Source of the DNA: Lentisphaeria bacterium
GTDB lineage: Bacteria > Verrucomicrobiota > Lentisphaeria > Victivallales > Victivallaceae
Assembly (NCBI GenBank): GCA_900768515.1
Contig: CAAGDG010000138.1
Span: forward strand, 1-27,335
Length of the DNA: 27,335 nucleotides
Reading direction: 5' to 3'
The notes under the pieces were generated by a model. It did no database searches and was not told where the DNA came from. It worked only from the letters and a program-made list of their open reading frames with translations. Made by a program: the position numbers and the translations under genes. Positions 15,690 through 25,438 of the stretch are shown one piece after another (the first letter of the stretch is position 1; each line of letters opens with the position of its first letter).

Positions 15690-17147
15690 ATGATCAGATC
15701 ATTTGAAGCGATACTGGGAGATCTGTTGATCGGACATCGGGGATTTCTGGGGGACGGGGCGACCGGACGGGTCCAGAACGATTCCCGCAAGGTTCTGCCA
15801 GGAGATATTTTTGTGGCGATTCCGGGGACGAAACTTGACGGCGGCGATTTCATCGAATCGGCGTTGCAGGCGGCAGCCAAGGTCATCATTCACGAGAAGC
15901 CGCTCGACCACTACCAGCGCGGCGTCGCCTATCTGATGGTCACCAGTGCCCGCAAGGCGTATGCGCGCTGCTGCCGGGAGTTCTATGAACGGCCGGATGA
16001 GGTGCTGCGTCTCTTCGGCGTCACCGGAACCAACGGGAAATCGACCACCGCGTTTCTGGTGGAGCACCTGCTCCGTCACGGAGGCGTTCCCTGCGGCCTG
16101 ATTTCGACGGTGGAGTACCGGGACGGGAAACTGGTCCGACCTGCCTCTCAGACCACCCCGGAGGCGGGTGTGCTGTTCCCGCTGCTGGCGGAAATGCGGC
16201 GGAACGGGCAGAAGGCGGTCGCGATGGAACTTTCCAGCCACGCACTGGCGCAGGACCGGATCTCCGGTGCGCGTTTCCGCACCGGCATTTTTACCAATCT
16301 GAGCGGCGATCACCTCGACTACCACCGGGACATGGAGCATTATTACCAGGCGAAAAAGAGCTTTTTCACCGAATATCTGGACAGCGGTTCGACCGCGGTC
16401 ATCAACGTGGACGATCCCTGGGGGGCGCGTCTGGCCGGAGAGCTTTCCGGTATGCGGGTGATCACTTTCGGCACCGTTCCGGGATCGATGTGGCGGATCG
16501 GAAATGTGAAACTGGACGCCGCGGGATCCCGGTTCCGGCTCAGCTGTCCGGAGCGTGCGTTTGACGTGGCGATCGGACTGATCGGAATGCACAACGTCTA
16601 CAATCTTGCCGGGGCGCTGCTGGCGGTGCTCGACTTCGGTCTTTCCCCGGCGGCGATTGACGAGGCGCTCTCGTTTCCGGTCCGGGTTCCTGGGCGGCTG
16701 GAGTCGTTCCGTCGTGCCGACGGCGCGGTTTTCTACGTCGATTACGCGCATACCGACGATGCGCTGGCCAATGTTCTGACGATTTTGCGACGGATCTGTA
16801 CCGGTCGGCTGATCGCCGTGTTCGGCGCCGGTGGTGATCGCGACCGCGCCAAGCGGCCCCGCATGGGGAAGGCCGCCGGGGAGATTGCCGATCTGCTGAT
16901 CGTGACCAGCGACAATCCCCGTTCGGAGGATCCGGAGGCGATCATCTCCGAGATCGTCGCCGGCGTTCCGGAGGGACGTCCCTTCGAGATGGTGACGGAC
17001 CGGGCGGCCGCGATCCGCCGTGCCGCGGAACTGGCCGGTCCGGGCGACGTGGTTCTGGTGGCCGGCAAGGGGCATGAGAACTATCAGGAGATCGCCGGAG
17101 TCCGGCGCCCCTTCGATGACCGCGCGGTGGTGAAGTCGCTGCTGTGA
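15690..17147 (+). CDS. murE: UDP-N-acetylmuramoyl-L-alanyl-D-glutamate--2,6-diaminopimelate ligase
   Basis: Adds meso-diaminopimelate to UDP-MurNAc-L-Ala-D-Glu in the cytoplasm. The 485-residue protein shows the P-loop GTNGKSTT (113-120), the carbamylated-lysine region, VDYAHTDDAL at the start of the C-terminal domain, and the DNPR motif (408-411) that marks meso-DAP rather than lysine specificity. This implies DAP-type peptidoglycan in the host. It lies 23 bases after murF, with GGAGGA at 15673-15678, somewhat far from the ATG, and should be cotranscribed with it. It is the last gene of the envelope cluster, since the next gene has its own ribosome-binding site after a 205-base gap. Confidence 0.97.
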   Translation: MIRSFEAILGDLLIGHRGFLGDGATGRVQNDSRKVLPGDIFVAIPGTKLDGGDFIESALQAAAKVIIHEKPLDHYQRGVAYLMVTSARKAYARCCREFYERPDEVLRLFGVTGTNGKSTTAFLVEHLLRHGGVPCGLISTVEYRDGKLVRPASQTTPEAGVLFPLLAEMRRNGQKAVAMELSSHALAQDRISGARFRTGIFTNLSGDHLDYHRDMEHYYQAKKSFFTEYLDSGSTAVINVDDPWGARLAGELSGMRVITFGTVPGSMWRIGNVKLDAAGSRFRLSCPERAFDVAIGLIGMHNVYNLAGALLAVLDFGLSPAAIDEALSFPVRVPGRLESFRRADGAVFYVDYAHTDDALANVLTILRRICTGRLIAVFGAGGDRDRAKRPRMGKAAGEIADLLIVTSDNPRSEDPEAIISEIVAGVPEGRPFEMVTDRAAAIRRAAELAGPGDVVLVAGKGHENYQEIAGVRRPFDDRAVVKSLL

Positions 17148-17171
17148 GGTTCCGCGACTTTCCGTTTCGCC

Positions 17172-17209
17172 GCCGTCCCGTCTGCGCGCAGGGCGGACGG
17201 GGGGACGGC
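17172..17209 (+). other. GC-rich stem-loop after murE
   Basis: An 8-bp inverted repeat (17172-17179 with 17202-17209) encloses a GC-rich loop that can pair further. It lacks a T tract, so it is at best a weak or factor-dependent terminator. Apart from this hairpin, nothing else stands out in the 205-base gap. Confidence 0.35.
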
Positions 17210-17352
17210 TGCCCTTCTGTTCCCGGCCGGTCGATGCAGGCATACTGGTCGGAATTGTCCCGGATAGTTCTCCGTTTCTACCGCTGGCGGTTCCGGTGCT
17301 TTCAGGATAAGTTAATCCCGCATCCCGGAATACAAACTGCACGGAGGGCAAG

Positions 17353-18237
17353 ATGAGCTGGATCAAATTCGAGGGTAATCCGGTTTTCGGGAATCAGGAA
17401 CTTGGCACCTGCTTTGATGTGGACGTTCACCGGATCGGGGAGAAGTTCCGGATGTATTTCTCCTGGCGTCCCCGTAAGGCGATCGCCATGGTGGAAGGGA
17501 CCGACGGGATCCACTGGGGGGAACCCCGGATCGTTCTCGAACCGCGGCCGGAATCCGGCTGGGAGGATCGCCTCAACCGCAGCTGCTGCCTCTGGCGGGG
17601 CGGTCTCTGCCACCTCTGGTACACCGGGCAATCCAACGGATCGAGCCGGATCGGCCACGCCGTCAGCAAAGACGGGATCCGCTTTGAGAACCGCGAACCG
17701 CTTCCGGTCATGATTCCGGAGCTGCCGTGGGAAAAGGAGTCGGTCATGAATCCTTTCGTCCTTTTCAACGAGGAGCGGGAGGTCTATCAGATGTGGTACG
17801 CCGGCGGCGAAACCTACGAACCCAACGCGATCGGTTACGCGGAGAGTTCCGATGCGGTCCACTGGCGCAAATGTCCGTTCAATCCGATCTTCGTGAAAGG
17901 GGACGCCCCCTGTGAACGCGACCGGATCGGGGCCTGTCACATCGAACGGCTGCCGGATGGGGAGTTCCTGATGTACTATATCGGATACGAGGATATTAAC
18001 ACGGCCCGGATCTGCGTCGCCAAATCCCCGGACGGCATCACCCGCTGGCGCCGCTGCCCGGAGAATCCGATTGTCGACATCGGCGAACCGGGAAGCTGGG
18101 ACCAGTACGCCTGTTACAAACCGTCGGTTTACCGTGATCCCGGGTCCGGAGTGCGGATGCTCTGGTACAACGGCCGCAACGGGCACAACGAGTTTATCGG
18201 ACTGGTCCGGAACGAAGCGTTCGACACGGCGTTTTAG
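17353..18237 (+). CDS. Five-bladed beta-propeller glycosidase-like protein
   Basis: The 294-residue protein consists of repeated propeller-type strands: GNPVF...F-x-V-D-V-H, Y-F-S-W, LWYTG, MWYAGG, MYYIGYED and LWYNGRNG, each followed by S-x-D-G-I/V-x-W/F-type turns. This is the pattern of the GH43/GH32/GH62/GH130 superfamily and of uncharacterised relatives annotated as glycosidases. Acidic residues in the blades, such as Asp23 and Asp25 in CFDVDVH, could be catalytic, but I cannot assign a family or a substrate. No signal peptide is present, so it is probably cytoplasmic. The start has a GGAGGG ribosome-binding site. Its stop codon overlaps the stop of the opposite-strand gene. Confidence 0.72.
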   Translation: MSWIKFEGNPVFGNQELGTCFDVDVHRIGEKFRMYFSWRPRKAIAMVEGTDGIHWGEPRIVLEPRPESGWEDRLNRSCCLWRGGLCHLWYTGQSNGSSRIGHAVSKDGIRFENREPLPVMIPELPWEKESVMNPFVLFNEEREVYQMWYAGGETYEPNAIGYAESSDAVHWRKCPFNPIFVKGDAPCERDRIGACHIERLPDGEFLMYYIGYEDINTARICVAKSPDGITRWRRCPENPIVDIGEPGSWDQYACYKPSVYRDPGSGVRMLWYNGRNGHNEFIGLVRNEAFDTAF

Positions 18238-20042
18238 GGTGCCGCATTCTCCCGGTAGATCGCCTGATACTTCGGATTGGAGGGGAAGAGTTCCAGCATC
18301 CGGCGCAGGTGGTACTGTGCCTGATCCCGGTTTCCCGACTGGCGTTCCGTTTCAAAGAGCCGCTGGTGCAGTGCCGGGCGGGAGGGCGCGTGCCGCAGCG
18401 CTTCCAGAAAGAGTTCCCTGGCGGTGGGGTAGTCGCGCCGCATCAGAAAATAGGTGCCGGCCGCTTCCGGCGGGAACGGCGAGTTCGGACGGATTTGCCG
18501 GGCCGTCCGGTAGGCGTCCATCACCTGTGCGGAGGAGGCGATCCGGTCCTGAGTGCCGGCGGGACGGGTCAGCTGATGGAGCTTGTCGAGTGCCAGTTCC
18601 GCGCGCAGGATTCCGAAGTTGCCCCAGATCGCGGCGCATCCGACCGCCAGCGCGGGGAGCGAAAGGAGCAGGCGGCTTCGCTTTTCCCGGGAGCTGGCGG
18701 GAGCCGGAACCGGTTCGGTCAGCGCCGCGACCACCACCATTCCGGCCGCTGCCATGTTTGCCGGAATCGCAAGATCGACATCCATCAGCGCGTGGAGCAG
18801 AAAGGCGATCTCCCCCCAGAAGGCCATCTCGGGGAACCAGTCGCGGCTTCGGCCCGGTTCCCGGCGCAGGCGGCGGACCCGTTTCCCGAGCAGCCAGAGC
18901 GGATAGAGAAACGCCGCCGCCGCCAGCAATCCCGCCGGGATTCCGGCCTGGGTGGCGAACGAGGCGATCAGGTTGTGCGGATCGTGGGCGGATTCGTCGG
19001 TATCGGAACTCTTGAGCTGCATGTGGCGGTAGAAGAATCCTCCCCAGCCGTGCCCGGTCAGCGGGTGCTCCAGAACCATTCGGAACGAGGTGCGCAGATA
19101 GTCCACCCGTTCCTCCATGGATCCGAAACCGCGCCCGCGATGGTGGATGTAGAGTGCGCCGCCGGCAATCACCAGCACCGCCGCCGCGATCAGCATTCCG
19201 CGCCAGAGCCGTCGCATCGGCAGCGTCAGCGCCGCCGCGCCCAGAGTCAGGATTGCCGCGAGGAACGCGCCGCGCCCCTTGGTCATCAGCAGCACTGCCG
19301 CCAGGATTCCGCCGGCGATGACCGGGAACAGGATCCGGGAGACTCGGACCGGTTCGAACCGCTCCGCCCACCGCGCCGCCGCCCAGATTGCCACCGGCAA
19401 AAGCAGCAACAGAAAACCGGCCAGCGCGTTGCAGGAGACGAAGGTGGCGTAAACGCGGGTGTCGGCGATTTTCGCCTGGAGCACCGGACTGATCTCCTGA
19501 CCGGCGGCCAGCTGTTCCGCAAGGAATGCGCGCATTTCCCGGAATCCGAAAAAGTATTGGTGGAGTCCGGAAATTCCGGTGCAGAGCGCACCGGTCGCAA
19601 ATGCGTAGAGCAGGGCGTTGCGCCATTCCGGACGGCGTTGCAGCATGGCGCCCGCACTCCAGACGTAAGCCGCGAATCCGGCGACGTGGCTGAATTCGCC
19701 GACGGCGTAGTCGGAGGTTTCCGCCGCGAGGAAGCCCGGGAGCGCCGCCAGCGGCAGACCGATTCCCCAGAGCAGGATGGTCTTTCCGGCGGGGGTCCCG
19801 GTCCGGGGGAGGGGGTGGAACACCGCAAGTGACAGCAGCAGAAGCACGCCGGAGAGGATTCCGAAACTGTGGGCCGGCCAGCTGATGATCAGGTAGGCGA
19901 AGAGTTCCTCCGGGTAGTAGGAGGCCGCTTCGGGAAGTACCGCCAGCGTGCCGAATTTGAGCGGCAGCAGAAAAGCGGTCATTCCGATCAGGAGTCCGGT
20001 CAGCCGCTCCGGGAGCGGCGCGTGTCGGGTGTTTTCCTTCAT
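18234..20042 (-). CDS. O-antigen ligase/polymerase-like membrane protein with C-terminal TPR region
   Basis: The 602-residue protein has about a dozen hydrophobic segments. Around residues 240-360 it carries the features of the Wzy_C/O-antigen ligase family: MTKGRGAFLAA, then a long external loop with LEHPLTGHGWGGFF and DPHNLIASFATQAG. The last ~100 residues are helical repeats (AYRTARQIRPNSPFPPEAAGTYF, YPTARELFLEALRHAP, AQYHLRRMLELFPSNP) that read as TPRs. Members ligate or polymerise surface glycans (WaaL, Wzy) or glycosylate proteins (PglL-type). The role here is not decidable, as no other surface-polysaccharide genes are nearby. It starts with an ATGA overlap on the purU stop, so it is coupled to purU. 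Confidence 0.82.
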   Translation of the reverse strand: MKENTRHAPLPERLTGLLIGMTAFLLPLKFGTLAVLPEAASYYPEELFAYLIISWPAHSFGILSGVLLLLSLAVFHPLPRTGTPAGKTILLWGIGLPLAALPGFLAAETSDYAVGEFSHVAGFAAYVWSAGAMLQRRPEWRNALLYAFATGALCTGISGLHQYFFGFREMRAFLAEQLAAGQEISPVLQAKIADTRVYATFVSCNALAGFLLLLLPVAIWAAARWAERFEPVRVSRILFPVIAGGILAAVLLMTKGRGAFLAAILTLGAAALTLPMRRLWRGMLIAAAVLVIAGGALYIHHRGRGFGSMEERVDYLRTSFRMVLEHPLTGHGWGGFFYRHMQLKSSDTDESAHDPHNLIASFATQAGIPAGLLAAAAFLYPLWLLGKRVRRLRREPGRSRDWFPEMAFWGEIAFLLHALMDVDLAIPANMAAAGMVVVAALTEPVPAPASSREKRSRLLLSLPALAVGCAAIWGNFGILRAELALDKLHQLTRPAGTQDRIASSAQVMDAYRTARQIRPNSPFPPEAAGTYFLMRRDYPTARELFLEALRHAPSRPALHQRLFETERQSGNRDQAQYHLRRMLELFPSNPKYQAIYRENAAP

Positions 20043-20890
20043 CGGGCGAAGACGATGGTCCGGCGTCCGGAGGTGATGACCCGGTGTTCGAGGTGAGCGC
20101 GGACCGCCCGGGTCAGAACCCGGCGTTCGATATCCTTGCCGATCTCTTTGAGGTCGTCCGGATCGCTCTCGTGGGTAATGCGTTCGACATCCTGTTCGAT
20201 GATCGGGCCTTCGTCCAGCTCGGCGGTCGCATAGTGGGCGGTTGCTCCGATCATTTTGACGCCGCGCTCCCAGGCCCGTTCATAGGGATTGCCGCCCTGG
20301 AAGGCGGGCAGAAAGGCGTGGTGGATGTTGATGATCCGTTCCGGATAGTGCGCGATGAACTCGTCCGACAGAATCTGCATGTAGCGGGCCATCACCACCA
20401 GATCGATGTGGTGCCGTTCGAAGAGGTCGAGCACCTTCGCCTCCTGTTCCTCCTTCCGGCCTTTTTCAATCGGAAAACAGAAGAAGGGGATCCGGAAACG
20501 CTGGGCAACCTGTTCCAGGTCGGGGTGGTTGCTGACGATCAGCGGAATCCGGCAGTCGAGATGGCCCTCGTCGGCATTCATGAGCAGGTCGTAGAGGCAG
20601 TGGGAGGCGCGGGAGACCATGATCGCCATGTTCTGTTCGCTGCCCGGATAGTAGATCGAATATTCCAGCGCAAATGCGGAGGCGATCGCGGCAAAATCGC
20701 GTTCGAGTTCCCGGTGGGTCATGCCGTTGGAGATGTCGATGGCGATCCGCATGAAGTAGCGGTTTTCGCGCACGTCGGTGTACTGGCGGCACTGCAGAAT
20801 ATTCAAGTTGTGCGTATAGAAGAAGCCGGTGATCTCGGCCAGCAGTCCTTTGCGGTCGCTGGTCCGGATCAGAAAAATCGCCTGGCGCAT
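20039..20890 (-). CDS. purU: Formyltetrahydrofolate deformylase
   Basis: Hydrolyses 10-formyl-tetrahydrofolate to formate and tetrahydrofolate, balancing one-carbon pools and supplying formate to purine synthesis. The 283-residue product matches the usual length. An N-terminal ACT domain (about 1-85, AIFLIRTSDRKGLLAEITGFFYTHNLNIL) precedes the formyltransferase-type catalytic domain with VSNHPDLE, NIHHAFLPAFQG and ELDEGPIIEQD, which hold the catalytic Asn, His and Asp. The start at 20890 follows GGAGG and lies 44 bases after a good -10 box. A further upstream in-frame ATG (20938) is inside that -10 box and is rejected. The O-antigen-ligase-like gene is coupled downstream. Confidence 0.96.
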   Translation of the reverse strand: MRQAIFLIRTSDRKGLLAEITGFFYTHNLNILQCRQYTDVRENRYFMRIAIDISNGMTHRELERDFAAIASAFALEYSIYYPGSEQNMAIMVSRASHCLYDLLMNADEGHLDCRIPLIVSNHPDLEQVAQRFRIPFFCFPIEKGRKEEQEAKVLDLFERHHIDLVVMARYMQILSDEFIAHYPERIINIHHAFLPAFQGGNPYERAWERGVKMIGATAHYATAELDEGPIIEQDVERITHESDPDDLKEIGKDIERRVLTRAVRAHLEHRVITSGRRTIVFAR

Positions 20891-20933
20891 CGTCAAAATC
20901 CTCCGCTGCGGGATGAAGTTACACAAGTTTGAA

Positions 20934-20963
20934 AACATAGCACGCTTCCCCCTTTTTTTCCAA
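20934..20963 (-). promoter_or_regulatory. Promoter of purU
   Basis: On the minus strand TTGGAA (20958-20963) and TATGTT (20934-20939) are 18 bases apart, and TGC precedes the -10 box, giving an extended -10 element. Confidence 0.65.
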
Positions 20964-21033
20964 TTAATTCACCGGATCGGCGGCGGAATTTTCGCCGGTT
21001 CCGAAACTCCGCGCCTTCCGTGCCGTTTCCGGC

Positions 21034-21062
21034 TGGAAAAGTTGGGAAAACAGGTGTATAGT
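21034..21062 (+). promoter_or_regulatory. Predicted promoter of ybiT
   Basis: TATAGT (21057-21062) is a good -10 box. The matching -35 is poor (TGGAAA, 21034-21039, 17-base spacing). The leader to the ATG would be about 40 bases. Confidence 0.4.
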
Positions 21063-21110
21063 ACACTGGTTTTATTTGCAAATGATAAAGAATGGGGAAG
21101 TTATCCTGAG

Positions 21111-22715
<1,605 letters not shown>

Positions 22716-22741
22716 GCCGGTTCCATCGGAAGAGACAGGAA

Positions 22742-22784
22742 AACCGCCCGCGTCCGGAAGCGATCCGCGCGGGCGGTTGTTTTC
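22742..22784 (+). terminator. Intrinsic terminator of ybiT, possibly bidirectional
   Basis: An 11-bp GC-rich stem (22742-22752 with 22768-22778) is followed by TGTTTTCT. On the minus strand the same stem is followed by a short T run, so it may also terminate the ThuA operon that converges on it. Confidence 0.8.
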
Positions 22785-22800
22785 TCCTGTGATTCGCGGG

Positions 22801-23457
22801 TCAGGCGAGCAGCGAATCGATCAGGGTTCTGACGTTTGCGATCAGAGCGGGGTCCCGGGTGACTGTGGCGGCGTGTCCCGGCAGGAAATTGATCACGCGG
22901 CCGCCCCAGGGCGAGGTTGACTCCGTGCACTGCGGAAAGGTTCCGCTGCTGATGGTGGTGTTCATGAGCACCCACATCGGGCGGGTCTGTTCGAGCGCGG
23001 TGTAGATCTCATCCTGCGGCAGATCCATCGGGATCAGACGGGAAACGAGGGGGTGGCGGCATTTGGCCGGTTCGACCCGGTACGGTTCCTTGGGGTGGAA
23101 GGAGGCGACCACGCCGTCGGGATCGTTGCCCCGGACCCAGCGCAGACCGACCGCCTCGCGGAACCAGTCGAAGGGCCAGAACGCCGCGCTGCCGCCGTGG
23201 AGCAGCAGCACCGGCTTCCCGGTTTCAAAGTAGCGGCGGACCGCCTCCGCCGCCTCCTGTCCGGGAAGCGGCAGGTTGCAGGTTCCTGCGATCATGTGCA
23301 GAATCAGCAGCCGGCATTCGACGGCGAGATTGAACCTGGTGAAGCACTCCCAGTCGTTTTCGAAGAAGCGCATATCGGGGTAGTCCGCGGCGATTTCGCT
23401 GTGGATGTTGCGCCCCGGAAACGATTGATAATGGTCGTCTGCGGCGAAGAGAATCAT
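22801..23457 (-). CDS. ThuA-like domain protein
   Basis: The 218-residue protein has the flavodoxin/class I glutamine-amidotransferase-like fold pattern of ThuA proteins: an N-terminal FAADDHYQSF strand-turn, a central VLLLHGGSAAFWPF segment, and a C-terminal GGRVINFLPGHAATVTRDPAL region resembling the LGHT motif near the end of ThuA domains. ThuA was named for trehalose/sucrose use in rhizobia, where it acts with an oxidoreductase on oxidised sugars. Its biochemical activity is poorly defined. It is the last gene of a coupled operon and shares an ATGA overlap with the upstream oxidoreductase stop. A cytoplasmic protein is expected, as no signal peptide is visible. Confidence 0.75.
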   Translation of the reverse strand: MILFAADDHYQSFPGRNIHSEIAADYPDMRFFENDWECFTRFNLAVECRLLILHMIAGTCNLPLPGQEAAEAVRRYFETGKPVLLLHGGSAAFWPFDWFREAVGLRWVRGNDPDGVVASFHPKEPYRVEPAKCRHPLVSRLIPMDLPQDEIYTALEQTRPMWVLMNTTISSGTFPQCTESTSPWGGRVINFLPGHAATVTRDPALIANVRTLIDSLLA

Positions 23458-24911
23458 TTTTTACCTGCGAGTTTGAGCTTGATTTCCCGGACGCGCGCGG
23501 CGTCGGGTTTCTGTTTGTAAAAATCGTCGAGCGGATAGCAGCCGGAGACGATGCCGTGGCGCGGCGCGGTGGTGCAGTCGCCGAAGGTCCGGCAGATCCG
23601 GCGTTTTTCCAGCGGTCGTCCGGCGAGGGCGTCCGCGCAGATCTCGGGGTAGGCGAGGACCATCCGGCCGATTCCGACGAAGTCGGTCTTTCCCTCGCGG
23701 ATCGAGGCCTGCGCCACCTGGGGGAGAAACTCCTGCAGACAGGTGTAACCGGCGCCGATGAAGAGCATCCCGGAATTTTCAAACCGTTTCCGGGCTGCGG
23801 CGACCGCGGCGATCTGGCGGGCGGCGCCGACGACCGGATCCTCGGGCGGCAGGTAACCGTCGGAGACCGGGTAGTAGGCCGGGCGTTGGAAGTGCGGGTT
23901 GTAGTAGGGGCTGCAGATGGTGGTGCAGATCAGCCGGATGCCGAGGGAACCGGCCAGCTCCAGGAAGCGGAAGGGTTCGGTAAGGTCGTATCCGAGTCCG
24001 GTACCGTCGCCGCCGAAGGCGCAGGGGTAGTGGCCGACGCCGATCCCGTTGCGTTCCATCGGGATGCCGACCTTGTCCGGACCCTTTTCAAAGGGGATGC
24101 AGTCGAAGAGCGAGAAGCGGACGCCGATTTCGAGTCCCGGCGCCTCGGCCTGGATTCCCTTCACGATTTCCCGGAAGAATCGGGTGCGGTTCTCAAAGGA
24201 TCCGCCGTATGGGCCGGGCCGGGTGAAGGCGCTCAGGAATTCGTGGCCGAGATAGCCGTGCGCCATTTTGACGTCGACGAAATCGAATCCCGCCTCCCTG
24301 GCGAGTTTCGCCGCGTCGACGAATTTGCGGATGACAACCTTGATCTCGTCGTCGGAGATGACATCGGCGGCGGAGCAGTGGAATTTCTCGTCGAGCAGCG
24401 GGTGCTGGTAGGCGGTCACCGGTTCAAGCTTCGCATCGTCGTGCGGATGGCTGAAGCGGCCGGAGTGGGTCAGCTGCAGGCCGATGACGAGGTCCTCCGC
24501 GGTCCCGAACTTTTCGGCGTGAGCCTGAACCATCTCCTCGCGGAGCGCCCGGATCGCCGGCATGGTCTCCGGCGTCAGCATCAGCTGCCGGGTGTTGCTG
24601 CGTCCGGACTCCATCACGGCGCAGGCTTCGCAGCCGAAGAGCAGTTTCGCACCGGAAGTCGCGAAGTGGAGCCAGCGCCGCCGGGTCAGTTCGGAGGGGG
24701 CGCCGTTGCTCAGGCAGTCCCACCCCTCCATCGGCAGGATGCACCAGCGGTTGCCGATGGTGCGGCTGCCGCAGCGGATCGGGGCGGCGAGAGGGGAGTC
24801 CGGCGCCGGAATGATGGCGTCGTCAAGATTGAGATCGAGTCCGAGTTTCCGCAGATGGGCGCGGAACTCCGCGGCGGTTTTGAACGATGCGATTTTCGGA
24901 TACTCCGGCAT
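23454..24911 (-). CDS. Old-yellow-enzyme-family NADH:flavin oxidoreductase
   Basis: The 485-residue protein is an FMN-type TIM barrel of the OYE family: ILPMEGWD near the start, LQLTHSGRFSHP, DFVDVKMAHGYLGHEFLSAFTRPGPYGGSFENRTRFFREIV, and GIGRMVLAYPE near the phosphate-binding end. It stops soon after the barrel, so it lacks the C-terminal flavin/NAD domain of 2,4-dienoyl-CoA reductases. Past the barrel are Cys440, Cys446 and Cys458 (C-x5-C-x11-C). These resemble the four-cysteine iron-sulfur motif of those enzymes but with the second Cys absent. Family members reduce activated C=C bonds or act on oxidised substrates; the substrate here is unknown. Its ATG follows the regulator stop by two bases, with AGAGG as a ribosome-binding site. 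Confidence 0.85.
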   Translation of the reverse strand: MPEYPKIASFKTAAEFRAHLRKLGLDLNLDDAIIPAPDSPLAAPIRCGSRTIGNRWCILPMEGWDCLSNGAPSELTRRRWLHFATSGAKLLFGCEACAVMESGRSNTRQLMLTPETMPAIRALREEMVQAHAEKFGTAEDLVIGLQLTHSGRFSHPHDDAKLEPVTAYQHPLLDEKFHCSAADVISDDEIKVVIRKFVDAAKLAREAGFDFVDVKMAHGYLGHEFLSAFTRPGPYGGSFENRTRFFREIVKGIQAEAPGLEIGVRFSLFDCIPFEKGPDKVGIPMERNGIGVGHYPCAFGGDGTGLGYDLTEPFRFLELAGSLGIRLICTTICSPYYNPHFQRPAYYPVSDGYLPPEDPVVGAARQIAAVAAARKRFENSGMLFIGAGYTCLQEFLPQVAQASIREGKTDFVGIGRMVLAYPEICADALAGRPLEKRRICRTFGDCTTAPRHGIVSGCYPLDDFYKQKPDAARVREIKLKLAGKK

Positions 24912-24913
24912 GG

Positions 24914-25438
24914 TTAAAACCTCTTTTCCTTTCTGATATGTAAAATGAGCAGTTCACACTCTTCCAGTGCGAGGTAGGTGTGTTCGAGCAGCGCGTCGAA
25001 CTGGAGCGACTCCCCGGCCGCGAGCTCGTGGGTCTCGGCCGGCAGCGTGATCCGGAGCCGGCCTTCGAGCACCCAGCAGAGTTCGTAGTCGTCACGGTGG
25101 ATCTTGGGGCGCGTCACCTGCGAACCGGCGGGGGCGCGGCCGTGCAGACAGCGGATGTTCCGGTAGTTGATCTCCCGGAACAGGAAATCCTCCGAGCGGT
25201 GTTCGGTCGCGATCAGCGGATGCGAGAGCCTCGATTCCGCAAGATTCAGCAGTTCCGCCGCGGTGACGCCGAAGACGCGGGCCAGCCGGTAGAGCGTGTC
25301 CAGTTCTGCCCGGGTCTGGTTGCGTTCCAGCTTCGAAATCACCGAGGCGGAGACTCCGCTGGCCCTGGAGAGTTCCCCGATCCGGAGACCGGTGCGTTTC
25401 CTCAGGTCCCGCAGAATGGAAAAATCAAAGAGTTCCAT
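24914..25438 (-). CDS. XRE-cupin transcriptional regulator
   Basis: The 174-residue protein joins an N-terminal Cro/C1-type helix-turn-helix (about residues 10-64, RKRTGLRIGELSRASGVSASVISKLERNQTRAELDTLYRLARVFGV) to a C-terminal cupin barrel (about 100-170, with the H-x(n)-E-x(n)-G pattern KIHRDDYELCWVLEGRLRITL). Such regulators sense small metabolites through the cupin and usually control the genes next to them. It is embedded inside the operon, between the FAD protein and the old-yellow-enzyme gene, so it likely regulates this operon. Its start overlaps the end of the FAD gene by 14 bases. GGGGA seven bases before the ATG supports the start at 25438. Confidence 0.9.
   Translation of the reverse strand: MELFDFSILRDLRKRTGLRIGELSRASGVSASVISKLERNQTRAELDTLYRLARVFGVTAAELLNLAESRLSHPLIATEHRSEDFLFREINYRNIRCLHGRAPAGSQVTRPKIHRDDYELCWVLEGRLRITLPAETHELAAGESLQFDALLEHTYLALEECELLILHIRKEKRF

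Noticed and set aside
17144..17356. 70-codon frame after murE
   Set aside because: It starts with GTG inside the murE stop region, is rich in Arg, has no ribosome-binding site and contains a GC-rich hairpin.
20891..20938. N-terminal extension of purU from an upstream in-frame ATG
   Set aside because: That ATG lies inside the predicted extended -10 promoter box. The downstream ATG has a clear ribosome-binding site and gives the family's normal length.
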